Assembly: GCA_963755695.1 (NCBI GenBank)
Contig: CAVWLB010000010.1
Coordinates: 248,001-312,000 of the forward strand
DNA length: 64,000 bases
Origin: QHWT01 sp963755695
GTDB taxonomy: Bacteria; Acidobacteriota; Vicinamibacteria; Vicinamibacterales; 2-12-FULL-66-21
Direction of reading: 5' to 3'
Position 1 is the first letter of the stretch. Every line of letters begins with the position of its first letter. Both the position numbers and the translations under genes were made by a program. Of the stretch, positions 55,116 to 63,407 are shown in pieces. The notes under the pieces are model-generated. The model was not told the origin of the DNA. It was given only the letters and a program-made list of their open reading frames with translations, and ran no database searches.

Positions 55116-58100
55116 ATGCCGAAACGTACTGACATCAAACGTATTCTGGTGATCGGCTCGGGTCCGATCGTCATCGGACAGGCGTGCGAGTTCGACTACT
55201 CCGGCACCCAGGCGTGCAAAGCGCTCAAGGTTGAGGGGCTCGAGGTCATTCTCGTCAACAGCAATCCGGCGACGATCATGACTGACCCCGAAATCGCCGA
55301 CCGCACGTATGTCGAGCCCTTGACCGCCGAGATAGTGGCGGCGGTCATCGAGCGCGAGCGGCCCCAGGCGCTGCTGCCGACCGTCGGCGGTCAGACCGCG
55401 CTCAACCTGGCGGTGCAGCTCGCCGAACAAGGGGTGCTCAAGAAATACAACGTCGAACTGATCGGCGCCTCAATCGACGCGATCAAGGTCGCCGAAGATC
55501 GGCTGCTGTTCCGCGACGCCATGCGCGAAATCGGCGTCGAGGTACCGAACAGCCGCTACGTGCGCTCGTTGAAGGAAGCGTTCGACGCCGTCGACGCGAT
55601 CGGCTTTCCGATCATCATCCGTCCGTCGTTCACGCTCGGCGGCGTTGGCGGCGGCATTGCCTACAACGTCGAGGAATTCCGCGATATCGCGCAGCGCGGC
55701 CTGAGCTTGAGCCCGGTGCACGAGGTCCTGCTCGAGGAATCGGTGATCGGCTGGAAGGAGTTCGAGCTCGAGGTCATGCGCGACCGGGCCGACAACTTCG
55801 TGGTCATCTGCTCGATCGAGAACGTCGACCCGATGGGCGTGCACACCGGCGACAGCATCACCGTGGCGCCGGCGCTGACCCTCACCGACAAGGAATATCA
55901 GCGGATGCGCGACATCGGCCGCCGCATCATCCGCCGGGTCGGCGTCGAGACCGGCGGTTCCAACATCCAGTTCGCCATCAATCCGGCCGACGGCCGGATC
56001 ACCGTGATCGAGATGAACCCACGGGTCTCGCGGTCGTCTGCGCTCGCGTCGAAGGCGACCGGATTTCCGATCGCCAAGATCGCCGCGAAGCTCGCGCTCG
56101 GCTACACCCTCGACGAGATTCCCAACGACATCACCCGCCTGACGCCGGCCTCGTTCGAACCGACCATCGACTACATCGTGGTCAAGGTTCCGCGGTGGGC
56201 GTTCGAGAAGTTCCCGCGCGCCGACCGGACCCTCACCACCCAGATGAAGTCGGTCGGCGAGGTGATGGCCATTGGACGGACGTTCAAGGAAGCGTTCATG
56301 AAGGCGTTCCGATCGCTCGAGCTCGGGCGAGGGAACATGCTGTTCGCGCGGAGCGGCGGCCGGATCAACGCCACCGCCGACGTCGAGGCCGACGAAGACG
56401 AAGGTGCGCTTCAGCGCTCGCTCGCGGTGCCCAACGATCGCCGCATGTGGGCGCTGTTCACCGCGCTCGAACGCGGCTGGTCGATCGACGACATCCATCG
56501 GCTGACGAAAATCGATCGCTGGTTCCTCACCCAGTTCCAGCAGCTGGTCGAACTCCGTCAGCAGGCGGCGCTGGTGGGGCTGCGGGGGATCTCGAAAGAC
56601 CTGATGCGCATGTTGAAGCGCGCCGGCTTCGGCGACTGGCAGCTCGGAAGCATCCTCGGGACCGACGAGGACGCCGTCCGTGCGGCGCGGACGGATCACG
56701 GCCTCAAGCCCGCCTACAAGCGAATCGACACCTGCGCCGCCGAGTTCGAATCGTTCACACCCTACTTGTACGGCACCTACGAGAAGGAGTGCGAGGCCGA
56801 GCCGACGCCGCGGCAGAAAGTCGTGATTCTCGGAAGCGGGCCGAACCGCATCGGCCAGGGGATCGAGTTCGATTACTGCTGCGTACACGCCGCCTTTGCG
56901 CTGCGCGACGACGGGTTCGAGACCGTGATGATCAATTGCAACCCCGAGACGGTGTCGACTGATTACGACACCGTCGATCGGTTGTACTTCGAGCCGCTGA
57001 CCTTCGAAGACGTGTCGGCGATCATCGCGCGAGAGCAGGAGGCCGGCGGCGAAATCGCGTGCGTCGTGCAATATGGGGGTCAGACCCCGCTCAAGCTCGC
57101 ATTGCCGCTCCAGCGCGCCGGGGTCAGGATCCTGGGCACTTCGCCCGACTCGATCGATCTCGCAGAGGACCGCGAGCGGTTCGCGCAGCTGCTCTGGGAT
57201 CTCGGGATTCCGCAGGCGCCCAGCGGCACGGCCACCTCTGCCGAAGAAGCCCGCGAAGCCGCGGCGAAGATCGGCTTTCCACTGGTGGTCCGTCCGTCGT
57301 ACGTGCTCGGCGGCCGCGCGATGGCCATCGTCTACGACATGGCGGCGCTCGACCGATACATGGCCACCGCGGTGCGCACTTCCCCCGAACATCCGATCCT
57401 GATCGACAAGTTCCTCGAGGATGCCGTCGAACTCGACGTCGATGCGGTTGCCGATACGACCGGGGCGGTGATCATCGGCGGAATCATGGAGCACATCGAG
57501 GAAGCAGGCATCCACTCAGGTGACAGTTCCTGCGTGGTGCCGCCATACCGCGTCGCCGAACGTCACCTGCAGATGATCCGTGATTACACCCGGCGCATCG
57601 CCAAGGCGCTCAACGTCGTCGGCCTGATGAACACCCAGTTTGCCATCAAGGACGACACGGTTTACGTGCTGGAGGTGAACCCGCGTGCGTCGCGTACCGT
57701 GCCGTACTTGTCGAAGGCGACCGGCGTGCCGCTGGCCAAGATTGCCGCACGGGTGATGGTCGGCAAGACGCTCGCGCAGCAGGGCATCACCGAGGACCTG
57801 GAAGTCTCCGGCGTGTTCGTCAAGACGCCGGTGTTTCCATTCGTGCGGTTCCCGGGCGTCGATACGATTCTTGGTCCGGAGATGAAGTCGACCGGCGAGG
57901 TGATGGGCGGCGCAAGCAGCTTCGGCAGCGCCTTCGCAAAGGCCCAGCTTGCCGCCGGCATAAAGCTCCCGGCAAGCGGCTGCGCGTTCATCAGCGTCAG
58001 CAATCACGACAAGCCGGCCGTGGTGCAGATTGCCCGCGACTTGCGCGCGCTCGGCTTCAAGGTCCTGGCCACGCGCGGCACCGCCACCTATCTTCGCGCC

Positions 58101-58403
58101 CACGGTATCGACGCCGAGATCGTCTTCAAGATCAACGAGGGGCGCCCGCACATCGGCGACGAGATCACCAACGGCCGCGTTCAGCTGGTGATCAACACGC
58201 CGCTTGGTCGCGAATCGTTCTTCGACGACCGGACCGTCCGCCGGATCGCGATGATGCAGCAGGTGCCATCCATCACCACGTTGACCGGCGCAGCGGCCGC
58301 GGTCAACGCGATCAAGGCGCTGCACACCGAGGGGCTGACAGTGCGTTCGCTGCAGGAGTACCACAGCGCGGTCGGCGTAGGCATCGAAAGGCGACCGGGA
58401 TGA
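55116..58403 (+). CDS. carB: Carbamoyl-phosphate synthase large subunit
   Basis: A 1,095-residue enzyme made of two ATP-grasp halves plus an allosteric domain. First half: KRILVIGSGPIVIGQACEFDYSGTQACKAL, VNSNPATIMTDPEIADRTYVEPLT, ATP-grasp RPSFTLGGVGGGIAYNVEEF and QFAINPADGRITVIEMNPRVSRSSALASKATG. Oligomerisation domain about 400-550. Second half: VVILGSGPNRIGQGIEFDYCCVHAAFAL, RPSYVLGGRAMAIVYD, and NPRASRTVPYLSKATGVPLAKIAARVM. The MGS-like domain near 940-1080 (TRGTATYLRAHGI, RVQLVINTPLGR) binds effectors. Unbroken. Its stop overlaps the PfkB kinase start (ATGA). Confidence 0.97.
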   Translation: MPKRTDIKRILVIGSGPIVIGQACEFDYSGTQACKALKVEGLEVILVNSNPATIMTDPEIADRTYVEPLTAEIVAAVIERERPQALLPTVGGQTALNLAVQLAEQGVLKKYNVELIGASIDAIKVAEDRLLFRDAMREIGVEVPNSRYVRSLKEAFDAVDAIGFPIIIRPSFTLGGVGGGIAYNVEEFRDIAQRGLSLSPVHEVLLEESVIGWKEFELEVMRDRADNFVVICSIENVDPMGVHTGDSITVAPALTLTDKEYQRMRDIGRRIIRRVGVETGGSNIQFAINPADGRITVIEMNPRVSRSSALASKATGFPIAKIAAKLALGYTLDEIPNDITRLTPASFEPTIDYIVVKVPRWAFEKFPRADRTLTTQMKSVGEVMAIGRTFKEAFMKAFRSLELGRGNMLFARSGGRINATADVEADEDEGALQRSLAVPNDRRMWALFTALERGWSIDDIHRLTKIDRWFLTQFQQLVELRQQAALVGLRGISKDLMRMLKRAGFGDWQLGSILGTDEDAVRAARTDHGLKPAYKRIDTCAAEFESFTPYLYGTYEKECEAEPTPRQKVVILGSGPNRIGQGIEFDYCCVHAAFALRDDGFETVMINCNPETVSTDYDTVDRLYFEPLTFEDVSAIIAREQEAGGEIACVVQYGGQTPLKLALPLQRAGVRILGTSPDSIDLAEDRERFAQLLWDLGIPQAPSGTATSAEEAREAAAKIGFPLVVRPSYVLGGRAMAIVYDMAALDRYMATAVRTSPEHPILIDKFLEDAVELDVDAVADTTGAVIIGGIMEHIEEAGIHSGDSSCVVPPYRVAERHLQMIRDYTRRIAKALNVVGLMNTQFAIKDDTVYVLEVNPRASRTVPYLSKATGVPLAKIAARVMVGKTLAQQGITEDLEVSGVFVKTPVFPFVRFPGVDTILGPEMKSTGEVMGGASSFGSAFAKAQLAAGIKLPASGCAFISVSNHDKPAVVQIARDLRALGFKVLATRGTATYLRAHGIDAEIVFKINEGRPHIGDEITNGRVQLVINTPLGRESFFDDRTVRRIAMMQQVPSITTLTGAAAAVNAIKALHTEGLTVRSLQEYHSAVGVGIERRPG

Positions 58404-59395
58404 CCAGCGCGGAAGGACACGGGAGAGCGCGGACCGAGCGCGACGTCCGTGTGACTCCGTGCGATTCCGCCGGCGTAGGGCCGGTGTTCGACGTCGTCGG
58501 CATCGGTGCGAATTCCGTCGATTACGTCTATCAGCTTCCCGCTTATCCGGAGCGTGACGGCCCGAACGCCAAGATGCGGATCAGCAGTCACTCGCTCTCG
58601 TGCGGCGGGCAGGTGGCGACGGCGCTCTGCACCTGTACGGCGATGGGGCTGCGCACGAAATACATCGGCGCGACCGGCACCGACGACAACGGCCGCCGCC
58701 TCCGCGACGAGCTCGCGCGGCGCGACGTCGACATGACGGACGCCATCATCCGCGACGTCACCAACCAGTTCGCGGTGATCATGGTCGACCAGCAGGCAGG
58801 GGAGCGCATCGTCCTGTGGGATCGAAATGAAGGGCTCGCGCTGCGACCGCGCGAGCTGCCGCCCGAAATTCTCACCGCCGCCCGGGTCGTGCACGTGGAC
58901 GATGTGGACCAGGATGCGGCAATCCGGGCCGCGCTCATCGCCCGCGACGCCGGGGTCATCGTCACGAGCGACATCGACCGATTGACACCGCGGACCGAAG
59001 AGCTCGTTTCAGCGGTCACGATGCCGATCTTCGCCGAGCACGTGCCGAAGGCGCTGACCGGCGAAGCGGACTTCGGACGCGCGCTGCGCAGCCTGCGCCG
59101 GCTGAACGCGGGACGCTTGTGCGTGACGCTCGGTCCTCGCGGCGCGGTCCTGCTCGACGGCGATCGGCTGTATCAGGAGCCGGCGTTTCAGATTGAGGCC
59201 GTGGACACGACCGGCGCCGGCGATGTCTTCCGCGGCGCGATGATCGTGGCGTTGCTGCGCGGCGACGGCCCCGGCGACATGCTGCGCTTCGCCAACGCCG
59301 CAGCGGGCGTGAGCTGCACCCGGCTGGGCGCCATTAATGGTGTCCCGACGCTTAAAGAGACGATGCAGCTGATGCAGCAGGCAGTGGTGCGGTGA
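58400..59395 (+). CDS. PfkB-family carbohydrate kinase
   Basis: A 331-residue ribokinase-superfamily enzyme. It has FDVVGIGANSVDYVYQLPAYP, the substrate region SLSCGGQVATALCTCTAMGL, YIGATGTDDNGRRLRDEL and the C-terminal signature VDTTGAGDVFRGAMIVALL with catalytic Asp in GAGD. The first 30 residues before the conserved core are unusually rich in Arg and Asp and may be a wrong extension; a GTG near residue 29 could be the true start. It is translationally coupled to carB. Substrate unknown; sugar, nucleoside or fructose-type phosphates are possible. It could also belong functionally to the inositol genes that follow on the other strand, but it is not in their operon. Confidence 0.85.
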   Translation: MTSAEGHGRARTERDVRVTPCDSAGVGPVFDVVGIGANSVDYVYQLPAYPERDGPNAKMRISSHSLSCGGQVATALCTCTAMGLRTKYIGATGTDDNGRRLRDELARRDVDMTDAIIRDVTNQFAVIMVDQQAGERIVLWDRNEGLALRPRELPPEILTAARVVHVDDVDQDAAIRAALIARDAGVIVTSDIDRLTPRTEELVSAVTMPIFAEHVPKALTGEADFGRALRSLRRLNAGRLCVTLGPRGAVLLDGDRLYQEPAFQIEAVDTTGAGDVFRGAMIVALLRGDGPGDMLRFANAAAGVSCTRLGAINGVPTLKETMQLMQQAVVR

Positions 59396-59420
59396 GCTGT
59401 CCTTAGCCGCCCGGTAAGTT

Positions 59421-59485
59421 TGTAGGGCGCCTCCTCAGAGGCGCCGAGGCGTTTGTAGGCCTCTCTCAGAGAGACCCGACCTACA
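59421..59485. repeat. TGTAGG hairpin elements downstream of the PfkB gene
   Basis: Unit one: TGTAGG (59421) then GGCGCCTC/GAGGCGCC around CTCA (59426-59445). Unit two: TGTAGG (59454-59459) and CCTACA (59480-59485) enclose CTCTC/GAGAG (59461-59473). The layout matches the carA-carB elements: a TGTAGG head followed by a GC-rich stem. They lie at the convergent end of the PfkB and IolB genes. Confidence 0.75.
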
Positions 59486-59545
59486 ACCGTTTTCCTTCGT
59501 CCGTGCTCCTGCGATGGTTCTCCTTCGACCGTTGAGTGTTGAACG

Positions 59546-59579
59546 TTCCTTCGACCCTTCGTCTTCCTTCGACCCTTCG
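59546..59579. repeat. Tandem 16-bp direct repeat, heptamer-like
   Basis: TTCCTTCGACCCTTCG occurs at 59546-59561 and 59564-59579. Each consists of two near-heptamers, and neighbouring bases (GTTGAGT, GTTGAAC near 59531) show similar seven-base rhythm. It ends six bases before the stop of IolB. Probably a degenerate member of the heptamer repeat class. Confidence 0.5.
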
Positions 59580-59584
59580 ATTGT

Positions 59585-60451
59585 TCAAGACCCCCTCACC
59601 GGCGGCGCCACGACCGGCACCCTCGGATCCGGCGCAGGCCACCGGGCGCGGAAACCCGCATACCTTGGGTCGTCACTCGCCGCCATGCTCCGCGCGCTGC
59701 CGGCAAGCACGTTCAAGTAGTAGGCATCGTACCCGTGGGCCGCGACGAACGGGTGATAACCGTCGCGGACCAGCACGAGATCGCCATTGCGTACCGTAAC
59801 CGCCTGATCGCCGCGATCGCCTGGCCCATACAACCGCTGGATGCCGTACGCGTCCGGATGCTTGAAGCGGTAGTAATAGACCTCCTCGAGATCGACTTCC
59901 CTAGGCGGATTGTGCTTGTCGTGTTTGTGCGGTGGATAGCTCGACCAGTTGCCGCTCGGCGTGAACACCTCGCAGATCAGCAGGCGACCGGCGGGAAACG
60001 CGGGCGGAAGGATGTCGACGATCTGCCGCGTGGCGTTGCCGCCGCCGCGGATTTCGAAGCCGCAGTCCTCGGGGACAATCACCCGCGGTGGATGGGCGAC
60101 GCCGCCGCCGGCCGGTGCGCGGCAGTCTGCGATGACCGTGCGCTCCACCGCGTCGACGGTGAACGGCGTTTTCTTCGGCAGGTACACCGCATGCGGATAG
60201 CCGCTGAAGACATCGCGCCGCGGACCGATCTCGGCCTCGACGCCGTCCCAGGAGACGAGGCAGCGCCCCTCGAGAAGCACGAGACAAAGCTCTTCGTTCG
60301 ACGTGGCCGCCCGCCACGAATCTTTCGCAGCGATCTGTCGCACGGCGAACTTGACGTAACGCCAGCCAGCCTGCCGCGGCGTCACGCTGACCAGCACCCG
60401 CGACTCGCGCGGCTCCGCGGCCCGCGATCGGACTCTGACAGTTCGCGCCAT
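59585..60451 (-). CDS. iolB: 5-deoxy-glucuronate isomerase (IolB)
   Basis: A 288-residue cupin-fold enzyme of myo-inositol breakdown; it converts 5-deoxy-D-glucuronate to 5-dehydro-2-deoxy-D-gluconate. The bicupin pattern shows in EELCLVLLEGRCLVSW and GRLLICEVFTPSGNWSSYPPHKHD, with metal His residues and the Glu/Tyr segment VDLEEVYYYRFKHPDAYGIQRLY, and the end GYHPFVAAHGYDAYYLNVLAG. ATG 60451 is preceded by AGAGGA three bases away. It is the last gene of an operon after IolG (seven-base gap). Confidence 0.92.
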   Translation of the reverse strand: MARTVRVRSRAAEPRESRVLVSVTPRQAGWRYVKFAVRQIAAKDSWRAATSNEELCLVLLEGRCLVSWDGVEAEIGPRRDVFSGYPHAVYLPKKTPFTVDAVERTVIADCRAPAGGGVAHPPRVIVPEDCGFEIRGGGNATRQIVDILPPAFPAGRLLICEVFTPSGNWSSYPPHKHDKHNPPREVDLEEVYYYRFKHPDAYGIQRLYGPGDRGDQAVTVRNGDLVLVRDGYHPFVAAHGYDAYYLNVLAGSARSMAASDDPRYAGFRARWPAPDPRVPVVAPPVRGS

Positions 60452-60458
60452 AAATCCT

Positions 60459-61472
60459 CTAATGAGTAATCGAATCAACGGCCACCGGCTGGCCGGACTT
60501 GTAGGCCTTGGTCGCAGCCAGCGCCACCCGCAGCGCTTCCACCCCGTCGCGAATCGTGATTGGCGCCTGGCGACCGTGAAGCACGTTCTGGGCGAAGTTC
60601 TGGAGTTGCAGCGTATAGGCGCGTTCGAACCGTTCCATGAAATACGGCACCGTATCGTGCGAAACGTGGTTCTTGGTCATGGTGAGCACCGGTGTCTCGC
60701 GCAGGTACCCGACCCGGACGGTGCCTTCCGTTCCGAGGAGTTCGGTCGTGATGTCGTAGCCGTAAATGCCGTTGCGCGTGAGATCGATCACGCCGAGACG
60801 CCCGTCACTGAAGACCAGCGTGGCGATGGCGTTGTCGATGTCGCCCACCGAGGCCATCTCCGGGTAGGCGAGCACTCCGCCGATCGCGGTGACGCTCCTG
60901 ACTTCTCCCATGAACCATCGGGCGAGGTCGAAATCGTGAATCCCCATATCGACGAGGATGCCGCCGCTGCTCGCCGGGTTCGCATACTCGAGGCTCGGTC
61001 TGTAGGGATCGCGCGAGGTGGATTTGAACACGACCGGCCGGCCGACGCGTCCCTCGTCGATCTGCTTCTTGGCGGCAGCGTACCCCGGATCGAACCGCCG
61101 CATGAAACCCATCTGGAAGAACGTCCCGCTCGTGGTGACGGCCGTGTCCATCGCCCGGCATTCGTCGAGGGTGAGCGCGAGGGGTTTCTCGCAGAACGTC
61201 GGCTTGTGCGCCTTCATCGCGGCGATGACCACGTCCTTGTGGGTGTGCGTGGGGCTGACGATGACCACGCCATCGACGTTGGGGTCGGCGAGTAGGTCCT
61301 CCGGATGTCCGTACGATCGAGGTACCTCGAACTCCGAGGCGATGCCGCGCGCCAGGTCCGCATTCGTATCCGCGACGGCGGTCAGCTCGGTTTCCGCAAG
61401 CCGCGACGACAGGTCGCGCGCATAGACGCGCCCGAGTCGGCCGAGACCGATCAATCCGACCTTCAGCTTCAT
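60459..61472 (-). CDS. iolG: Inositol 2-dehydrogenase-like oxidoreductase (Gfo/Idh/MocA)
   Basis: A 337-residue NAD-dependent dehydrogenase that would oxidise myo-inositol to 2-keto-myo-inositol. Rossmann start KVGLIGLGRLGRVYARDL, then VVIVSPTHTHKDVVIAAM, the EKP motif in FCEKPLALTLDECR and MGFMRRFDPGYAAAK. The substrate-site segment DMGIHDFDLARWFMGE and catalytic His are present. The member of this family cannot be fixed from motifs alone; its place before iolB favours inositol dehydrogenase. It overlaps the binding-protein gene by four bases (ATGA). Confidence 0.85.
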   Translation of the reverse strand: MKLKVGLIGLGRLGRVYARDLSSRLAETELTAVADTNADLARGIASEFEVPRSYGHPEDLLADPNVDGVVIVSPTHTHKDVVIAAMKAHKPTFCEKPLALTLDECRAMDTAVTTSGTFFQMGFMRRFDPGYAAAKKQIDEGRVGRPVVFKSTSRDPYRPSLEYANPASSGGILVDMGIHDFDLARWFMGEVRSVTAIGGVLAYPEMASVGDIDNAIATLVFSDGRLGVIDLTRNGIYGYDITTELLGTEGTVRVGYLRETPVLTMTKNHVSHDTVPYFMERFERAYTLQLQNFAQNVLHGRQAPITIRDGVEALRVALAATKAYKSGQPVAVDSITH

Positions 61473-62443
61473 TGCTTCCCGCTCTCTCTGGCGGCGTTGT
61501 CCTTGGTAATCAGGCCGATGCGTACGCCGATGTCCGGAGGGACCGCTTCGCCCTTCATCGCCTTCACCGCGGCCTCGATCGCCGCCCGCCCCATTTCATC
61601 CGGATACTGCGCGACGGTCGCGGTCATCTTCCTCTCGGTGATCGCCCGCCGCGCGTCATCGATGGCGTCGAAGCCGAGCACGCGGATCTGGCCCGTTTTC
61701 CCCGCTGCCGCAATCGCTTCGATCGCGCCAAGCGCCATGATGTCGTTGCAGGCAAAGACGGTATCGATGTCGGAATGCGCCTGGAGGATGTTCTGGAAGA
61801 CATTGAAGCCCTGGTCGCGTTCCCAGTTGGCCGGTTGAGATGCCACGATGATCACCGCCGGCGACCCTTTGATTGCGTCCTTGAATCCGCGCACGCGCGA
61901 ATCGCCGGTCTCGTGTCCGGGGATGCCCTCGAGAATTGCGACCTTCGCCCGACCGTTCGAGACCTTCACCAGATACTCGCCGATGAGCTGTCCGCCGCGA
62001 TAGTTATCGGACCCGACGAAGCTCGCGGTCTTCACGCCGGCATCGGCGGCGGCCTTCTGATCGAGGCGGGTGTCGACGATCACCACCGGAATGCTGGCGG
62101 CGTTGGCTTTGCCCACGACCGGCACCACCTCGCGCGAACCAGAGGGGGTCAGCGCGAGCGCGCCGACGTGCGCCTGAATCAGGTTCTCGACGATCTGCAT
62201 CTGGCGCTCGACGTCGGTTTCACGATCGGCCGCCTGCACCACCAGATCGACATTGAGATCTTTCGCCGCCTTCTCGGCTCCGCGCTGCATGTCGATGAAG
62301 AACGGGTTGTTCAACGTCTTCATGACCAGGGCGACGCGTGGCCGTCCGGTTGTACCCGTTGCCTTATCGCGATTACAGCCGCCGCCCAGCGCGGCGACAC
62401 CCGCAAGAGCCAGGCAGAGCATCGATCGATGAAGTGCACGCAT
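61469..62443 (-). CDS. Sugar/inositol ABC transporter substrate-binding lipoprotein
   Basis: A 324-residue periplasmic-binding protein of the ribose/inositol (RbsB-like, type I) class. Signal with lipid-attachable Cys near 23 (VAALGGGCNRD). Ligand region: VALVMKTLNNPFFIDMQRGAEKAAKDLNVDL, VENLIQAHVGALALTPSGSR, ASFVGSDNYRGGQLIGEYL, ILEGIPGHETGDSRVRGFKD, and DTVFACNDIMALGAIEAIAAAGKTGQIRVLGFDAIDDARRAI. It overlaps iolG and is followed upstream in transcription by the permease and ATPase genes. Ligand probably inositol by context; ribose or another sugar is possible. Confidence 0.9.
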   Translation of the reverse strand: MRALHRSMLCLALAGVAALGGGCNRDKATGTTGRPRVALVMKTLNNPFFIDMQRGAEKAAKDLNVDLVVQAADRETDVERQMQIVENLIQAHVGALALTPSGSREVVPVVGKANAASIPVVIVDTRLDQKAAADAGVKTASFVGSDNYRGGQLIGEYLVKVSNGRAKVAILEGIPGHETGDSRVRGFKDAIKGSPAVIIVASQPANWERDQGFNVFQNILQAHSDIDTVFACNDIMALGAIEAIAAAGKTGQIRVLGFDAIDDARRAITERKMTATVAQYPDEMGRAAIEAAVKAMKGEAVPPDIGVRIGLITKDNAARESGKQ

Positions 62444-62464
62444 GTAGACCCGCTCCCTGCGGGC

Positions 62465-63407
62465 TCAGCCTTTCCGCGCCTTGAGCACGGTGTCGATGAG
62501 CACCGCGAACACGATGACCATGCCGATGACGATCTGCTGAACGAAGGAAGAGACCCCAAGCAGGTTCAGTCCGTTTCGCAGCACGCCCATGATCAGCGCA
62601 CCGATGATGCGTACCGCCCAGCCCGCCTTCGCCGCCCATCAGGCTCGTGCCGCCGATGACCGTGGCGGCGATCGCGTCGAGCTCGTACATGATGCCGGCG
62701 ATGGGCTGCGCCGAGTTGAGTCGCGCCGTCAGCAGGACGGCGGCGACGGCGCTGGCGAGCCCCGAGACCCCGTAGACGAGCATCTTGTGCAGTCGGACGT
62801 TGACCCCCGATAACCTCGTCGCCTCCTCGTTGCCTCCCATCGAATAGACGTAGCGCCCGAACCTCGTCTCCGACAACACGAAATGCGCCACCAGATAGAC
62901 CGCGATGGTGACGAAGACCGGCGCGGGAATTCCCGCCAGCCGGGCCGTCGCGATGCTTCGAAACGACAGATCGAAACCGGAAACCGGCCGCCCTTCCGTG
63001 AACAGCAGCGCGCAGCCGCGCGCGATGCTCATCATGCCAAGCGTTGCGATGAACGGCGGCAGCCGGCCCCAGGTGATCGCCAGGCCGTTGAGCAGGCCGA
63101 AGCCGAACCCGACCGCCAGCGATGCCGCGAGCGCGATCGGGATCGCGACCCCCGCGTGCAACGTGGCCGCGAGCACGACGCCCGCCACCGCGACGAGCGA
63201 TCCAACCGACAGGTCGATGCCGCCCGAGATGATCACGAACGTCATGCCCGCGGCAATCACCGCGTTGATCGAGGTCTGCTCGAGGACATTGAGCAGGTTG
63301 GAGACGGTCAGGAAGTGCGGGGTCAGCGCCCACAACAGCACGCACAGACCGAAGAGACCGGCAAGCGTACCCAGCCTGCGGCCCGATGCGGAGAGTCGAT
63401 GCCGCAT
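62465..63407 (-). CDS. Ribose/inositol-type ABC transporter permease (one frameshift)
   Basis: About 313 residues with eight to ten membrane helices, RbsC-like. Marks: the first helix LAGLFGLCVLLWALTPHF, the conserved FVIISGGIDLSVGSLVAVAGVV segment, SETRFGRYVYSMGGNEEATRLSGV, and the coupling region LDAIAATVIGGTSLMGGEGG. One extra base near 62624 (TACGC-ATC) puts the last 52 residues in another frame; the continuation reads IIGALIMGVLRNGLNLLG and ends KARKG. The start ATG overlaps the ATPase stop by one base. It forms the membrane channel for the adjacent binding protein and ATPase. Confidence 0.9.

Noticed and set aside
57076..57088. An exact copy of the 13-mer palindrome inside carB
   Set aside because: It encodes the conserved Gly-Gly-Gln-Thr-Pro of CarB, so codon choice alone explains it; not counted as a repeat copy.
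55470..57515. A 681-codon open frame on the minus strand across carB
   Set aside because: It is the high-GC antisense shadow of a fully conserved gene, with Arg/His-rich low-information sequence.
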